Shown: positions 6,900 to 16,048, numbered from the stretch's first letter. The stretch is 39,429 nt of DNA from Candidatus Gastranaerophilales bacterium (GCA_944323265.1 CALURX010000001.1:1-39429), one strand, 5' to 3'. The notes: a model not told the origin generated them from the sequence alone. Numbers and translations: made by a program.

Positions 6900-9800
6900 G
6901 TGTTTATTAATAAAATTAACGGTGTATCAAATTTAGGGTTCAAAGGATATCAGCACGTAAAAAATGACGTGGGTGAGGATATTTACAGATTTAATTATCC
7001 TTATGACTATGCAAAGGAAGACTGCGAAGTCCAGATATTCAGGGCTGTTCCTAATGAAAAACTAAACTATACAATCTCCGAAACACCGATTGCAACTATC
7101 AAATTAGAGCCTCAAGGTGTTAATGTCAACCTGCAGGATATTACTAACCTTGATAAGGATGCACCTTTTGCATACAAAATTGTAAGAAGAAACAAAGCTG
7201 ACGGAAGCATTATCTGGGAAGGTCCTGATACAGGTATGAATATGAAAGCCGGAAAAAACGGAGATTATGTTTTCAGGACAAATGTTGATAAGGGCGGCGA
7301 TGCTGATTTTGAGGATCGTATTGCCGGCTATAAATATTCTTTGGTAGCAAGACGCGGAACAACACCACGAGTTCAGGGAGCCGGATATCTTGTTATGCCT
7401 GACGGACTAAAGCCCGGCGTTATGTATAGAGGGTTTACTGACAGCAATACCGGCGAGATTTATTATGACAAAGATTACCAGAAAAAAATGGAAGGTGTTA
7501 TAAAGACTTTTGCAAACAAGCTCGGCGGTAATATTGCAGGCATGCAGTCTATGATTCCGTATTTAAAACAAAACGGATATACCTACATGTTTTCTACTCC
7601 GATAGCAAATGGCGATAATGTTTCATCTCACAGATATTGGAACAAAAACAATATGCAGATAGCTCCGGATATGGGCAATACCGAAAACTTTGCTTCATTT
7701 ATGAGAGATTTGTATTCTAATGGTATGAAGTATGTTTATGACGGTACTTTTACGTCAGAAGGGTTGGAAGGTGTTCACTTCCAATACGCTTTGAGGTGGG
7801 CAGAAAAGAATCCGCAGACATATTACTGGTTTAGAATGTCAAGTATAAAAGATACAAACCTCGGATTCGGAACTGTTCCTAAAAATAAAGAAAATTTAAG
7901 ACACAGGGTAATAAATGCTCCTTATATTTATACACAAAACGATAGCGGAAAGATTGAAAAGAAGGCAAACCCAAACTATGATTCTAACAAAGAAACATTG
8001 TTCCAGATTTATGATGCTTCTCAGGTAGATAGCGAACAGATTAAGGATTTGGATAATGCCATTAATACGTACAAGAACTTAAAATCCGGCAAAGAGCTTG
8101 ATATCGTAACTCACGACGATACTCTTGTTAACTATATCTGCCAGATTGACCCGAAAGAATACCAAAAACGAGTTGATGTTATTAATGATTTGAACAAGAC
8201 ATACGGAAAGAATATCCAGCTTGATTCTGCGGACGGAACTATTCTTGTATCACAGTTTTCAAACTTTAAGATTGATAAGAAAACTGAAGGCGGTTTTGTT
8301 GCCTGGGATGCTAACACTGATATGGTAAAAATGAATTATCATATCTCAGGCTATGACGAAAAGATTAATCAAGCAATCGTAGATAGAACAAAACGTGACC
8401 TTGAAAAGCAAATGATTGAACGCGGAACTTATGAAGTTCAGGATTTGGCAATACAATCAGGTAAATATTGGACCGGCAAAGTAAAAAATATTCAGACCCT
8501 TTATACAGCACAAACTGTCGGCAAGGCCAAAACTGTTGACGGTATTAATAAGCTTATTGATGAAGGAAAGCTCCCACAAAATGCTAATATAACAGAGCCG
8601 GTATTAAATAATATTTTGAATGGTCAATACCTTCTGGAGCCAAAAGGTATACTTGATAAGGACTCAGTTACTGTAAAATCCTTAATGAGCCTTCCTCTTG
8701 ATACTTTAGAATTTGGCGAAAACACTGTTGGAGTTTTATCAACATCTTATTTCTCAAATAGAGCAACAAGCGAAGACACTATCGGGATTTCAAGATTTGA
8801 TTTGATGAAACAGAATAATCCTCATCTTGTTGAACCTTACGCAAAAACTTACAATAGAGTAAACGGTCTTTATAACAATGAATTGAAGGACTTTGCCGAT
8901 TCTATTATCAAGAAAGTTAATGACAAATCTGACGAAAAACTCCTTGATGTAAATGGAGATTATACGGAATACGGTGAATATGTAATGGAGCTTGTAGGAC
9001 AGGATATTGCAAAATATGCTTTATTAAAATCTCTTAGCGGTAAAGCTTTTAATTCCAAGATTCTTGATAATGGCGAAATTACTTATGATTATGAGAGTAT
9101 AAGGAATGCGACATCACTTAAAGCTATAGGCATTAAAGCTTACAATCCGGATGATGAAGCATTACAGCTGGAAAAGAAAATAGAAAAAGGGCTTAAATCA
9201 TTATCAGACAGTGATATTACTTATGTAGCAGACTCTATCAACAAGAGAATTGCAGGAACAGATACAATGAGCTTTAGAATTGCAGAAGCTGCAGTTGACA
9301 GAGCTTCTCTCGGGTTAGACTGGAGACTTGATGCAGCAAAAGACGTTATTGACATGGATTCTGTAAGAAACAATGATACTGATTTTGATGATGCTTGGAA
9401 TCAGGCTATTGCTTTCTGGTCAAAATTTGTACAGGCTGTAAAGAGTGAAAACCCGAATTCATACATCGTTGCAGAACTTACTGATATTCCGGACTTATTA
9501 CGCGCTCATACCGGTGCAGAATCCTGCCCGTATAGAGATCAGACAAATATCGGTCAGCGTTATAACGGTGAACCTGATGCTATGGCTAAATTCTTTAATG
9601 AAACAGGTATAACAACAGAGGCAGGGTATTCATACTTCTTTACGAATTTGTTAACTTCATTTGCACCGGCGTTTGACGACGGAACGAGTATTTCTGAAAC
9701 TCATGATGGATTCAAGCAAAGACTGGATCTATTAATGCAGACACGCAGTGCAGATTATATAAGAAACCTCTGGACGTTTATGGATAACCATGATAAGCCG

Positions 9801-11684
9801 AGAATGATTCATGGGCTTGCACTCGATATGGGATTATTCCATTCATCATTAAAACATGGATATAAAAACGGACATGCGGAATTTGAGGGCAACCGCAGCT
9901 ACAGACAAGACATGATGAGAGCACTTACCGGTGCAAGGACAAATACAGAACTTCCGCTTGAATTGAGATTGAATATCGATAATAACGAATATTTCAGAAC
10001 AACAAGCTCTCGAGCTGCAGCAATGACAAATGTTCTTATGGCAGCTGTTTATGAAGATTTAAATGGTATTGCAAGCGAAGAAGATAAAAAACGTTTAATT
10101 GATGCTCTTGTTGATCTTACAAACGGAAATTATTTAGGCGAAGGTCAGACATTGAGTCCTGCGGTTATTAATGTACCGGAGCTTTCAAGCCTTGAAAATG
10201 CTTTTGAAGCATTATTAAAAACTGCTGAAAACTCTTATGGGCTAAAATTATCAGAAGCTGAACGTAAGCAGATTTTTGATAACGTTATTAAGATCGCTAA
10301 TTCTGATGATATGATGAACAATTATCTGGTTCATGGTGGTTTTGACTGGGCAGGCCCTAATGAAGATATTGGAAAAGCAAACAGAGAAAGGGCTGATAGA
10401 ATTTTAGGATCCGTTTCTGATTACAGTCAATACAGCCTGTATACAGTTAATCTTGCATCACTGCTCTTGGATTCTTATACAAAGACCGGCAAAAATCCTG
10501 CAGCTAAAGAAGCTTTAACCAAAGCGGCAAAAGAATTTGTAGAAAAATATGACAGAGACTATGTTCAAAGAAACTCTTCAGAGCTTCCGAAGATTGAAGA
10601 CCCCAAAACAGGCATGAGAAAATTAGGCTATTCTGCAAGAGATATTAAAGTTGCAATGTCAATGGCAATAAAACAGGCTGAATACAAATCCGGCAAGCCT
10701 ATTGCAAATAAAGAAGCTATTGTTGATACAGTATTCAAATCCGTAACAGAGCCGGCTGTAAAAAAAGCCGCAATGATTACGGAATATCTGAAAGGGCTTC
10801 CGGGTGTTCCAACAAACTATGCAGGTGATGAGCTTGGTATGAGCGGTTATGAAGAAAAAGCAAAGAACGTATATCTCCAAAACAGAAATGCTCTTCCCTG
10901 GACAGATGTTGAAAGTGACAGTGATATTGGAAAATACAGAAAATCAATAATGGCATCAATCAATGGTGCTTTGAAAGACAGAAGCAACCCTGAATTACAC
11001 GCGCTTAACGATGGTACACCTTATGCGATGGACGTTACAATAGGCGGCAGGAACAGAGATGCCTTATATCAAAGATTTTATGAGGTTAAAGGCGCGTTAG
11101 AGAAAGACCCACAAAACGAAGCTTTGCAGAACGAAAAGCGTCAGTTAACGCAGGCACTTGCAAAAGTTGCTTATATGATGCAGAGCGCAAACGGTGATAT
11201 GACAGTTACCTTGTTCAATGCAGGCGGAATTGATCATAAAAATAGAGTTGACTATTTCGCAAAATATGGCTTAGATACCGATGCAAAACGCAAAAAATTC
11301 TTTGCCGATAACGATATTGAATCAATAAATCCGAATAACAAATATGTACCGATTCAGCCGAAATCAGAAGTTGATTATCTCCTTCTTGGCGCAGGAGTTG
11401 CAGTTCCTGTTGGAACAGTGTTTACAAATGCTAATGTTAGAGATAAAGCAAAATATGTAGTTAAGGAAATTAACGGACAGCTGGGTATATTCAAAGAAGG
11501 CGGAAAAATTGTTCTAAGCGATTTAACAGCCAAAAACGGAGTTATGATATTGAAACATATCAAAAATATTGCCTTTAAAGGCCATAGAACATACTATAAC
11601 CCGCAATATAACTTTGTATCAAATCCATACAAAAAGCAAGAAGTACAGGAAGAAGGAAAGAGATTATCTATTATATCAAAATAG
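6900..11684 (+). CDS. giant GH13 (alpha-amylase family) enzyme with N-terminal LGFKG tag
   Basis: 1594 residues, far above the usual 450-700 of the family. GTG start at 6900 with AGAAGGAG about 9 nt upstream. No signal peptide; it begins MFINKINGVSNLGFKGYQ. The GH13 conserved regions are present in order: region I D281-GTFTSEG, region II W808-R-L-D811-AAK (nucleophile D811), region III A-E859-L (acid/base), region IV F-M-D-N963-H-D965, and the late-barrel strand Y1307-AGDELGM. So the catalytic triad is complete and retaining hydrolysis or transfer on alpha-glucans is expected. Spacing is abnormal: about 530 residues separate regions I and II and about 340 separate IV and the last strand, so large domains are inserted in the barrel. 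A second FKG motif sits near the C-terminus (1559-1561). The AAA+ gene follows after 15 nt. Confidence 0.85.
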   Translation: MFINKINGVSNLGFKGYQHVKNDVGEDIYRFNYPYDYAKEDCEVQIFRAVPNEKLNYTISETPIATIKLEPQGVNVNLQDITNLDKDAPFAYKIVRRNKADGSIIWEGPDTGMNMKAGKNGDYVFRTNVDKGGDADFEDRIAGYKYSLVARRGTTPRVQGAGYLVMPDGLKPGVMYRGFTDSNTGEIYYDKDYQKKMEGVIKTFANKLGGNIAGMQSMIPYLKQNGYTYMFSTPIANGDNVSSHRYWNKNNMQIAPDMGNTENFASFMRDLYSNGMKYVYDGTFTSEGLEGVHFQYALRWAEKNPQTYYWFRMSSIKDTNLGFGTVPKNKENLRHRVINAPYIYTQNDSGKIEKKANPNYDSNKETLFQIYDASQVDSEQIKDLDNAINTYKNLKSGKELDIVTHDDTLVNYICQIDPKEYQKRVDVINDLNKTYGKNIQLDSADGTILVSQFSNFKIDKKTEGGFVAWDANTDMVKMNYHISGYDEKINQAIVDRTKRDLEKQMIERGTYEVQDLAIQSGKYWTGKVKNIQTLYTAQTVGKAKTVDGINKLIDEGKLPQNANITEPVLNNILNGQYLLEPKGILDKDSVTVKSLMSLPLDTLEFGENTVGVLSTSYFSNRATSEDTIGISRFDLMKQNNPHLVEPYAKTYNRVNGLYNNELKDFADSIIKKVNDKSDEKLLDVNGDYTEYGEYVMELVGQDIAKYALLKSLSGKAFNSKILDNGEITYDYESIRNATSLKAIGIKAYNPDDEALQLEKKIEKGLKSLSDSDITYVADSINKRIAGTDTMSFRIAEAAVDRASLGLDWRLDAAKDVIDMDSVRNNDTDFDDAWNQAIAFWSKFVQAVKSENPNSYIVAELTDIPDLLRAHTGAESCPYRDQTNIGQRYNGEPDAMAKFFNETGITTEAGYSYFFTNLLTSFAPAFDDGTSISETHDGFKQRLDLLMQTRSADYIRNLWTFMDNHDKPRMIHGLALDMGLFHSSLKHGYKNGHAEFEGNRSYRQDMMRALTGARTNTELPLELRLNIDNNEYFRTTSSRAAAMTNVLMAAVYEDLNGIASEEDKKRLIDALVDLTNGNYLGEGQTLSPAVINVPELSSLENAFEALLKTAENSYGLKLSEAERKQIFDNVIKIANSDDMMNNYLVHGGFDWAGPNEDIGKANRERADRILGSVSDYSQYSLYTVNLASLLLDSYTKTGKNPAAKEALTKAAKEFVEKYDRDYVQRNSSELPKIEDPKTGMRKLGYSARDIKVAMSMAIKQAEYKSGKPIANKEAIVDTVFKSVTEPAVKKAAMITEYLKGLPGVPTNYAGDELGMSGYEEKAKNVYLQNRNALPWTDVESDSDIGKYRKSIMASINGALKDRSNPELHALNDGTPYAMDVTIGGRNRDALYQRFYEVKGALEKDPQNEALQNEKRQLTQALAKVAYMMQSANGDMTVTLFNAGGIDHKNRVDYFAKYGLDTDAKRKKFFADNDIESINPNNKYVPIQPKSEVDYLLLGAGVAVPVGTVFTNANVRDKAKYVVKEINGQLGIFKEGGKIVLSDLTAKNGVMILKHIKNIAFKGHRTYYNPQYNFVSNPYKKQEVQEEGKRLSIISK

Positions 11685-11699
11685 ATAGTTGAGGATATT

Positions 11700-13184
11700 A
11701 TGAGAATTACACCCATAAGTGCAGGCATGGTATACCGGACGCCTGCACAAAGGCAGGAAGTAAATAGCAAAAATGTAAGAAATTGTACAGAGATTCCAAG
11801 TTTTTACGGACTTTGGGGAGATAAAAAACCTACTTTGTCAGATAAATTCAGATATGGCTTAGAGGCTTTAGATGACAACTCTATGCTGATAGTTACATCT
11901 GATGATAAAGTTTCAAATTTTATGCTCAATAAAGCTCTAGAAAATATAGATATACCCATTATAAAAACTTATACTCTTAAAGTCGGCGAAGGTGATTTGA
12001 TAAACCGAAACAAACTGGAGGCTAATTTCGGAATTTTTAAGAAAAACAATGATTATTACGTAATTAACTTGTCTGAATGGATTTACCGGCTTGAGGTAAG
12101 AAATCCTGATGAATCTCTAAACGCAAACCGGCATTTTATAAAATCAGGCGAGACAAAAAAACTGACGCAGGGAGAGTTTATCGGAACAGGAGAACTTTAC
12201 TCGTATATTCACGATAAGCATAAATTTATGTTTAATCCGCCATATAGTTATAACCCTGCAAATGCAGAAAGATATCTTGAAGTAAAAAGTGCTGTTTCGA
12301 CCGCTGAGGGACTACAAAAATTTAATAGACAGACAATCTCGGCTCTTACTGCTGGCGAGAAAAGAGTTACAAAACGGAAAGAGTTTACATTCCAAGATAT
12401 AGGCGGGTTAGGAAATGTTATTGAAAATCTTAGAAAATCTATAATAAGACCGATTAATTACCCGATGGTATATCAAAATATAAGGTTAAATAAGGGAATT
12501 ATGCTATATGGCCCGCCAAGATGCGGTAAGACACTTCTTGGGAAAGCTATCGCAAATGAAGCAAATGCCGAATTTCGATATGTAAATGCCAATGAGTTTA
12601 AAAGCTCAGAAGTCGGCGGCTCAGAAAAAAGTGTCAGGAATATTTTCCAAACAGCAGAAGATAAAGCCCCATATATTCTGTTTATAGATGAATTTGATGC
12701 AATCGGTAAAAAACGTGACGGAAGCTCTAATGCAAGATTTGACGACAGCGTAGTCAATCAGTTTTTGGGCTGCATGAGTGATTTAGAAAAAAGTAATGCT
12801 ATGGCTTTTGTAATAGCAGCAACAAACAGACTTGATTTGATTGATCCTGCGCTTCTGGCTTCCGGCAGGTTCGGGCTGCATTTGGAAGTACCTATGCCGG
12901 ATTTAGAAGGGTTAAAAGAAATTTACGATATACACTCTAAGGGGCAGCCGATAGGTAATGATGTTTCAAGAGATGAGCTTGCTCAAATTATGCTTGATAA
13001 TAAATTTAACGGCTCAGATGTTGCAGAAATGGTTACACTTGGGTATTATAACGCGCTTGAACGCTTAGGGATTAACGAAAAAATGGACAATAAAACATTT
13101 ATGCTAAGCGACCTTGAAAAAATTAAAATCGCAAAAGAGGACTTTCTGCAGGCAATTTCCAAGCTTGCTAAACAGAAGCTTTAA
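11700..13184 (+). CDS. AAA+ ATPase (FtsH/Cdc48-like module) with unknown N-terminal domain
   Basis: 494 residues. Residues 1-225 match nothing I recognise; 226-494 form an AAA+ module opening FTFQDIGGLGNVIENLRKSI. Walker A is G271-P-P-R-C-G-K-T278, where the usual GPPGTGKT has R-C at the G-T positions; Walker B is FIDEFDAIG (D330-E331); sensor 1 is ATNR (N376); then DPALLASGRFG. The common arginine in LLRPGRF is missing, leaving one arginine for the finger. Such modules remodel or unfold proteins as hexamers; no protease domain is present. GAGG lies upstream of the ATG, 15 nt after the giant GH13 gene, so the pair is co-transcribed. The N-terminus (MRITPIS) resembles the tag start without the NFK part. 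The 3' end overlaps the convergent gene by 17 nt. Confidence 0.85.
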   Translation: MRITPISAGMVYRTPAQRQEVNSKNVRNCTEIPSFYGLWGDKKPTLSDKFRYGLEALDDNSMLIVTSDDKVSNFMLNKALENIDIPIIKTYTLKVGEGDLINRNKLEANFGIFKKNNDYYVINLSEWIYRLEVRNPDESLNANRHFIKSGETKKLTQGEFIGTGELYSYIHDKHKFMFNPPYSYNPANAERYLEVKSAVSTAEGLQKFNRQTISALTAGEKRVTKRKEFTFQDIGGLGNVIENLRKSIIRPINYPMVYQNIRLNKGIMLYGPPRCGKTLLGKAIANEANAEFRYVNANEFKSSEVGGSEKSVRNIFQTAEDKAPYILFIDEFDAIGKKRDGSSNARFDDSVVNQFLGCMSDLEKSNAMAFVIAATNRLDLIDPALLASGRFGLHLEVPMPDLEGLKEIYDIHSKGQPIGNDVSRDELAQIMLDNKFNGSDVAEMVTLGYYNALERLGINEKMDNKTFMLSDLEKIKIAKEDFLQAISKLAKQKL

Positions 13185-14082
13185 CCAATGCTTTAGCCGC
13201 CTCTATTGCGCTATGCTGGCAGTCCAGACAGTCCCAGAAATCTTTTGAATTTATATAAGGTTTTACAACCTTCCTTGCCCAGGAACCGATTGCGATTCCC
13301 CAGTAGTTAATTCCGCATAGCTTTGCAAGCTCTGCTGTTTTGGAATTTGTTCCGCCGGATAGCATAATATGTACAGGAAGGTTGGCATTTTGTATAATCT
13401 CAGCCATTGCAACCGCTTGCAGGGTTGTTTTAAACGTATCGTCCGAGCCACTCATAGGGATTCCGTCTGCCTGAACAATCGTTGTATAAGGTTTTCTGTG
13501 TGCAATCATATTCCTTATGCGGGCTAAAACTTCTTTGTTGCCGAAATTTTCCCTGTCTATACAAATGGCAGCATATTTGGGGTTACATTCGTTGATAACT
13601 TCCCATTTGTAATCCAAATCTTTTTTATCATGCCCCATTATGTGAAGTTCCAGAATTTCAACTCCGTTTTCAACCAGATAAGGAAGAATTTCTTTTACAT
13701 TTACGTCCTTTTCAAACATTGTAATAGAGCCTGTCGGGCACTTCTTTGCGCAGGTTCCGCAGCCAATACAACGCTTTTCGTCAATAATAATTGAGGAATA
13801 TATCGCATCATTAGGACAGCTCCTGTAACAATTTCCGCATTTAATACATTTAGATGTATTGATTTTAGCCTTGTTAATATGCGGGTCGCCTTTTATACCC
13901 ACACTGACACAATAATGCAAATCTTCCACACCGGCCAGAGCCTGAGCTTCTTTTGCAGCTTCCAGAATCTCTTTTTTTGCAGATAAATCAAAATACTTAC
14001 AACCCGCTTTGGCGTAGATATAAACTAATCTTTTTACACTTTCGCAGTCTTCATTCCCTGCACCGCAAACTACTTTAAGCAT
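13168..14082 (-). CDS. LdpA-like protein with two [4Fe-4S] ferredoxin motifs
   Basis: 304 residues. The start MLKVVCGAGNEDCESVKRL, followed by a segment on the source of activity (AKAGCKYFDLSA), and the two cluster motifs C79-IKC-GNC-YRSC89-P and C105-IGC-GTC-AKKC115-P, resemble the cyanobacterial protein LdpA, an iron-sulfur protein reported to link redox state to the circadian clock. The C-terminal 180 residues look like a TIM-barrel-type domain (ELHIMGHDKKDL, VHIMLSGGTNSKTAELAKL). Each motif could hold a [4Fe-4S] cluster. A flavin-linked or tRNA-modifying enzyme is an alternative. It is the last gene of a seven-gene operon, 4 nt after the FtsL-like gene, and overlaps the convergent AAA+ gene by 17 nt with no terminator between them. 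Confidence 0.65.
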   Translation of the reverse strand: MLKVVCGAGNEDCESVKRLVYIYAKAGCKYFDLSAKKEILEAAKEAQALAGVEDLHYCVSVGIKGDPHINKAKINTSKCIKCGNCYRSCPNDAIYSSIIIDEKRCIGCGTCAKKCPTGSITMFEKDVNVKEILPYLVENGVEILELHIMGHDKKDLDYKWEVINECNPKYAAICIDRENFGNKEVLARIRNMIAHRKPYTTIVQADGIPMSGSDDTFKTTLQAVAMAEIIQNANLPVHIMLSGGTNSKTAELAKLCGINYWGIAIGSWARKVVKPYINSKDFWDCLDCQHSAIEAAKALVKASV

Positions 14083-14086
14083 CTTT

Positions 14087-14620
14087 TTAAAAACCTATCG
14101 CATAATTAAATATTTTTTTATTTGTCTTTTTCTTAGAAACGAGAGAAGAATCTACCGTAATTTCAGGAGTTTCAATAACCTGCCCCGCTCTTTGCAGCAT
14201 ATTATTCTGCTGCAGGGTTTTATCTACATTATTAAACGATTTTAAAGTGTCCAGCTTATTCTGCAGCTCTTCATTTTCATTATTAAGAATAATTGTCTGA
14301 CGGCTCAAATCATTTAATTTCATTTCACAGGAGATTACAAAATAGTAGCTTACAACTACCACCCCTATAAGCAGGCTCAAAATCACGCACAAAGTCTTGT
14401 TTACACGTTTTATTGCCATATCTTTTACCAGATTCTCCTTTGGAAAGTACCCTTCTATTATACTATTAACAGCCAGATTTTGAATAGACTTATCTACAAA
14501 AGATTTAGGTTCTTCTATTTCATAAGCATTTGTTGTTTCTTTTGAAAACTTTTTTATAAAACTATCTAGGCTTCTTACATTTCCGGATTTATTGTTGTTG
14601 ATTCTTAAAGCTGAAACCAA
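14087..14620 (-). CDS. FtsL-like bitopic membrane protein with coiled coil, TTG start
   Basis: 177 residues: a long cytoplasmic N-terminus (1-75), one membrane segment (about 77-97, LCVILSLLIGVVVVSYYFVI) and a heptad-rich coiled coil (about 99-143, including NNENEELQNKLDTL). This is the build of FtsL/DivIC division proteins, and the position directly after rsmH is that of ftsL in dcw clusters, so I infer a divergent FtsL that would help recruit septal peptidoglycan synthesis. Sequence similarity alone would not settle it; the N-terminus is longer than in known FtsL proteins. The start is TTG at 14620, chosen because GAGGAG lies 8 nt upstream. Followed after 4 nt by the LdpA-like gene. Confidence 0.6.
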   Translation of the reverse strand: MVSALRINNNKSGNVRSLDSFIKKFSKETTNAYEIEEPKSFVDKSIQNLAVNSIIEGYFPKENLVKDMAIKRVNKTLCVILSLLIGVVVVSYYFVISCEMKLNDLSRQTIILNNENEELQNKLDTLKSFNNVDKTLQQNNMLQRAGQVIETPEITVDSSLVSKKKTNKKIFNYAIGF

Positions 14621-14679
14621 TTATATTACTCCTCTATTCCCAAATTAGTAAACAGAAAGTCCGGCAGCCATCCTCCGGA

Positions 14680-15609
14680 TTAACGAACTTTTCGTGCAAT
14701 TCTTAATTTTGCACTTCTGGATGGCGGATTTTCCAAAATCTCCTTCTCTCCCGCCATTATCGGTTTTTTGTTTACCAACTCGATTCTTGGCGGAGGGCAT
14801 TTGCAAATCATTTCATTGCATCTGCACTTTTGGCTCTCAAACTTGAAAATATTCTTAACTATCCTATCTTCCAAAGAATGAAAACTTATTACAGAAATTA
14901 TACCACCATTGTCTAATAAATCCAATATATCATGCAGTACAATATTTACATTTTTTAACTCATTATTTACTTCTATACGAATTGCCTGAAACACTCTTGT
15001 AGCAGGGTGTATATGAGACTTAACCCTAGGAGTCGCAGAGATAATGATATCAGCCAGCTCTTTCGTTGTTCTAATCGGTGCATTCCTTCTAGTTTCAACA
15101 ATCTTCTTTGCAATTCTTTTTGAAAATCTTTCTTCCCCATATTCACTGAAAATCCTTACTAAATCGTCTTCATGGTATTTGTTAACAACATCATAAGCAG
15201 AAAAGTCGCTCTGCATGTCAAATCTCATATCAAGCGGTGCATCTTTTGAAAAAGAAAATCCCCTTTCAGCTTTTGTAAGCTGGTGATATGAGGCGCCCAA
15301 ATCTAAGATTACTCCGCCTGTAATCTTTTCTATTCCGAGCTTATAGAGCTCTTCTTTAATATTAGTATAAGATGATTTGATTATTGTGAGATTTGGATAA
15401 TCTTTTAACCTGTCTCTTGCATGCGCTATAGCCTCTTCGTCAATATCAAACGCAATAAGCCTTCCTTCGGGCGAAATTCGTTTCAGTATAAGTTCGCTGT
15501 GCCCTCCGCCTCCAAGAGTACAATCAACATAAATTTTCCCTCGCTGACACTCCAGAGCGTCAACAGCTTCATTAAGCATGACTGTATAGTGCTTGAAATC
15601 ATCAGCCAT
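14680..15609 (-). CDS. rsmH: 16S rRNA (cytosine(1402)-N(4))-methyltransferase RsmH
   Basis: 309 residues from the ATG at 15609, which has GGAGG upstream; a TTG two codons earlier (15615) is less likely. The protein methylates N4 of C1402 in the decoding centre of 16S rRNA using S-adenosylmethionine. Seen: HYTVMLNEAVDAL at the N-terminus, the SAM-binding VDCTLGGGGHSELIL, AFDIDEEAIAHAR, LDLGASYHQLTKAERGFSF, and the C-terminal PPSRSAKLRIARKVR, all typical of the family at normal length. A small cysteine group (CRCNEMICKCPP) near residue 265 is common in family members. The start overlaps the 3' end of dtd by 8 nt. It stands before an FtsL-like gene, the conserved dcw order. Confidence 0.96.
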   Translation of the reverse strand: MADDFKHYTVMLNEAVDALECQRGKIYVDCTLGGGGHSELILKRISPEGRLIAFDIDEEAIAHARDRLKDYPNLTIIKSSYTNIKEELYKLGIEKITGGVILDLGASYHQLTKAERGFSFSKDAPLDMRFDMQSDFSAYDVVNKYHEDDLVRIFSEYGEERFSKRIAKKIVETRRNAPIRTTKELADIIISATPRVKSHIHPATRVFQAIRIEVNNELKNVNIVLHDILDLLDNGGIISVISFHSLEDRIVKNIFKFESQKCRCNEMICKCPPPRIELVNKKPIMAGEKEILENPPSRSAKLRIARKVR

Positions 15610-16048
15610 TTTCAACCTCCAGCATAAATGTTACAGGCCCGTCGTTTATAAGCGCAACATCCATCATTGCACCAAATTGGCCGGTTGCGGTTCTTATTCC
15701 TCTTTCTTTTACAGCTTCAATAAAAGCTTCATAAAAATTGTTTGCAATATCCGGCTGTTCTGATTTATCAAAGCTCGGACGCGTACCTTTTTTGCAGTCT
15801 CCGCACAAAGTAAATTGAGAAACCACAAGCATTTCTCCGTTTATATCTTTCAGCGAACGGTTCATTTTATCATTCTGATCAGGGAAAATCCTTAAATTTA
15901 CTATCTTTTCAGCAAGTTTTTCAACCATCTCTATGGAGTCGCCCTTTTTTACTCCGACAAAAGCTAAAATTCCCTTATTTATTGAGGAATAAACTTCTCC
16001 GTCAATTGTAACAGAAGCTTCCTTCACTCGCTGTATTAAAATTTTCAT
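15602..16048 (-). CDS. dtd: D-aminoacyl-tRNA deacylase
   Basis: 148 residues, the normal length. Dtd hydrolyses D-amino acids (and glycine on tRNA-Ala) from mischarged tRNAs, protecting translation. Seen: N-terminal MKILIQRVKEASVTIDG, the SQFTLCGD motif, KGTRPSF and the C-terminal NDGPVTFML carrying the Gly-cisPro-type GP dipeptide, which together form the active-site pocket at the dimer interface. The ATG at 16048 has GAGGAG upstream and overlaps the stop of the DUF115 gene by one base (TAATG), so translational coupling is likely. The 3' end overlaps rsmH by 8 nt. Confidence 0.96.
   Translation of the reverse strand: MKILIQRVKEASVTIDGEVYSSINKGILAFVGVKKGDSIEMVEKLAEKIVNLRIFPDQNDKMNRSLKDINGEMLVVSQFTLCGDCKKGTRPSFDKSEQPDIANNFYEAFIEAVKERGIRTATGQFGAMMDVALINDGPVTFMLEVENG

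Noticed and set aside
12473-12757. A 94-codon minus-strand frame opposite the AAA+ Walker region.
   Set aside because: The AAA+ motifs are exact on the plus strand, and the opposite frame has no supporting signal.
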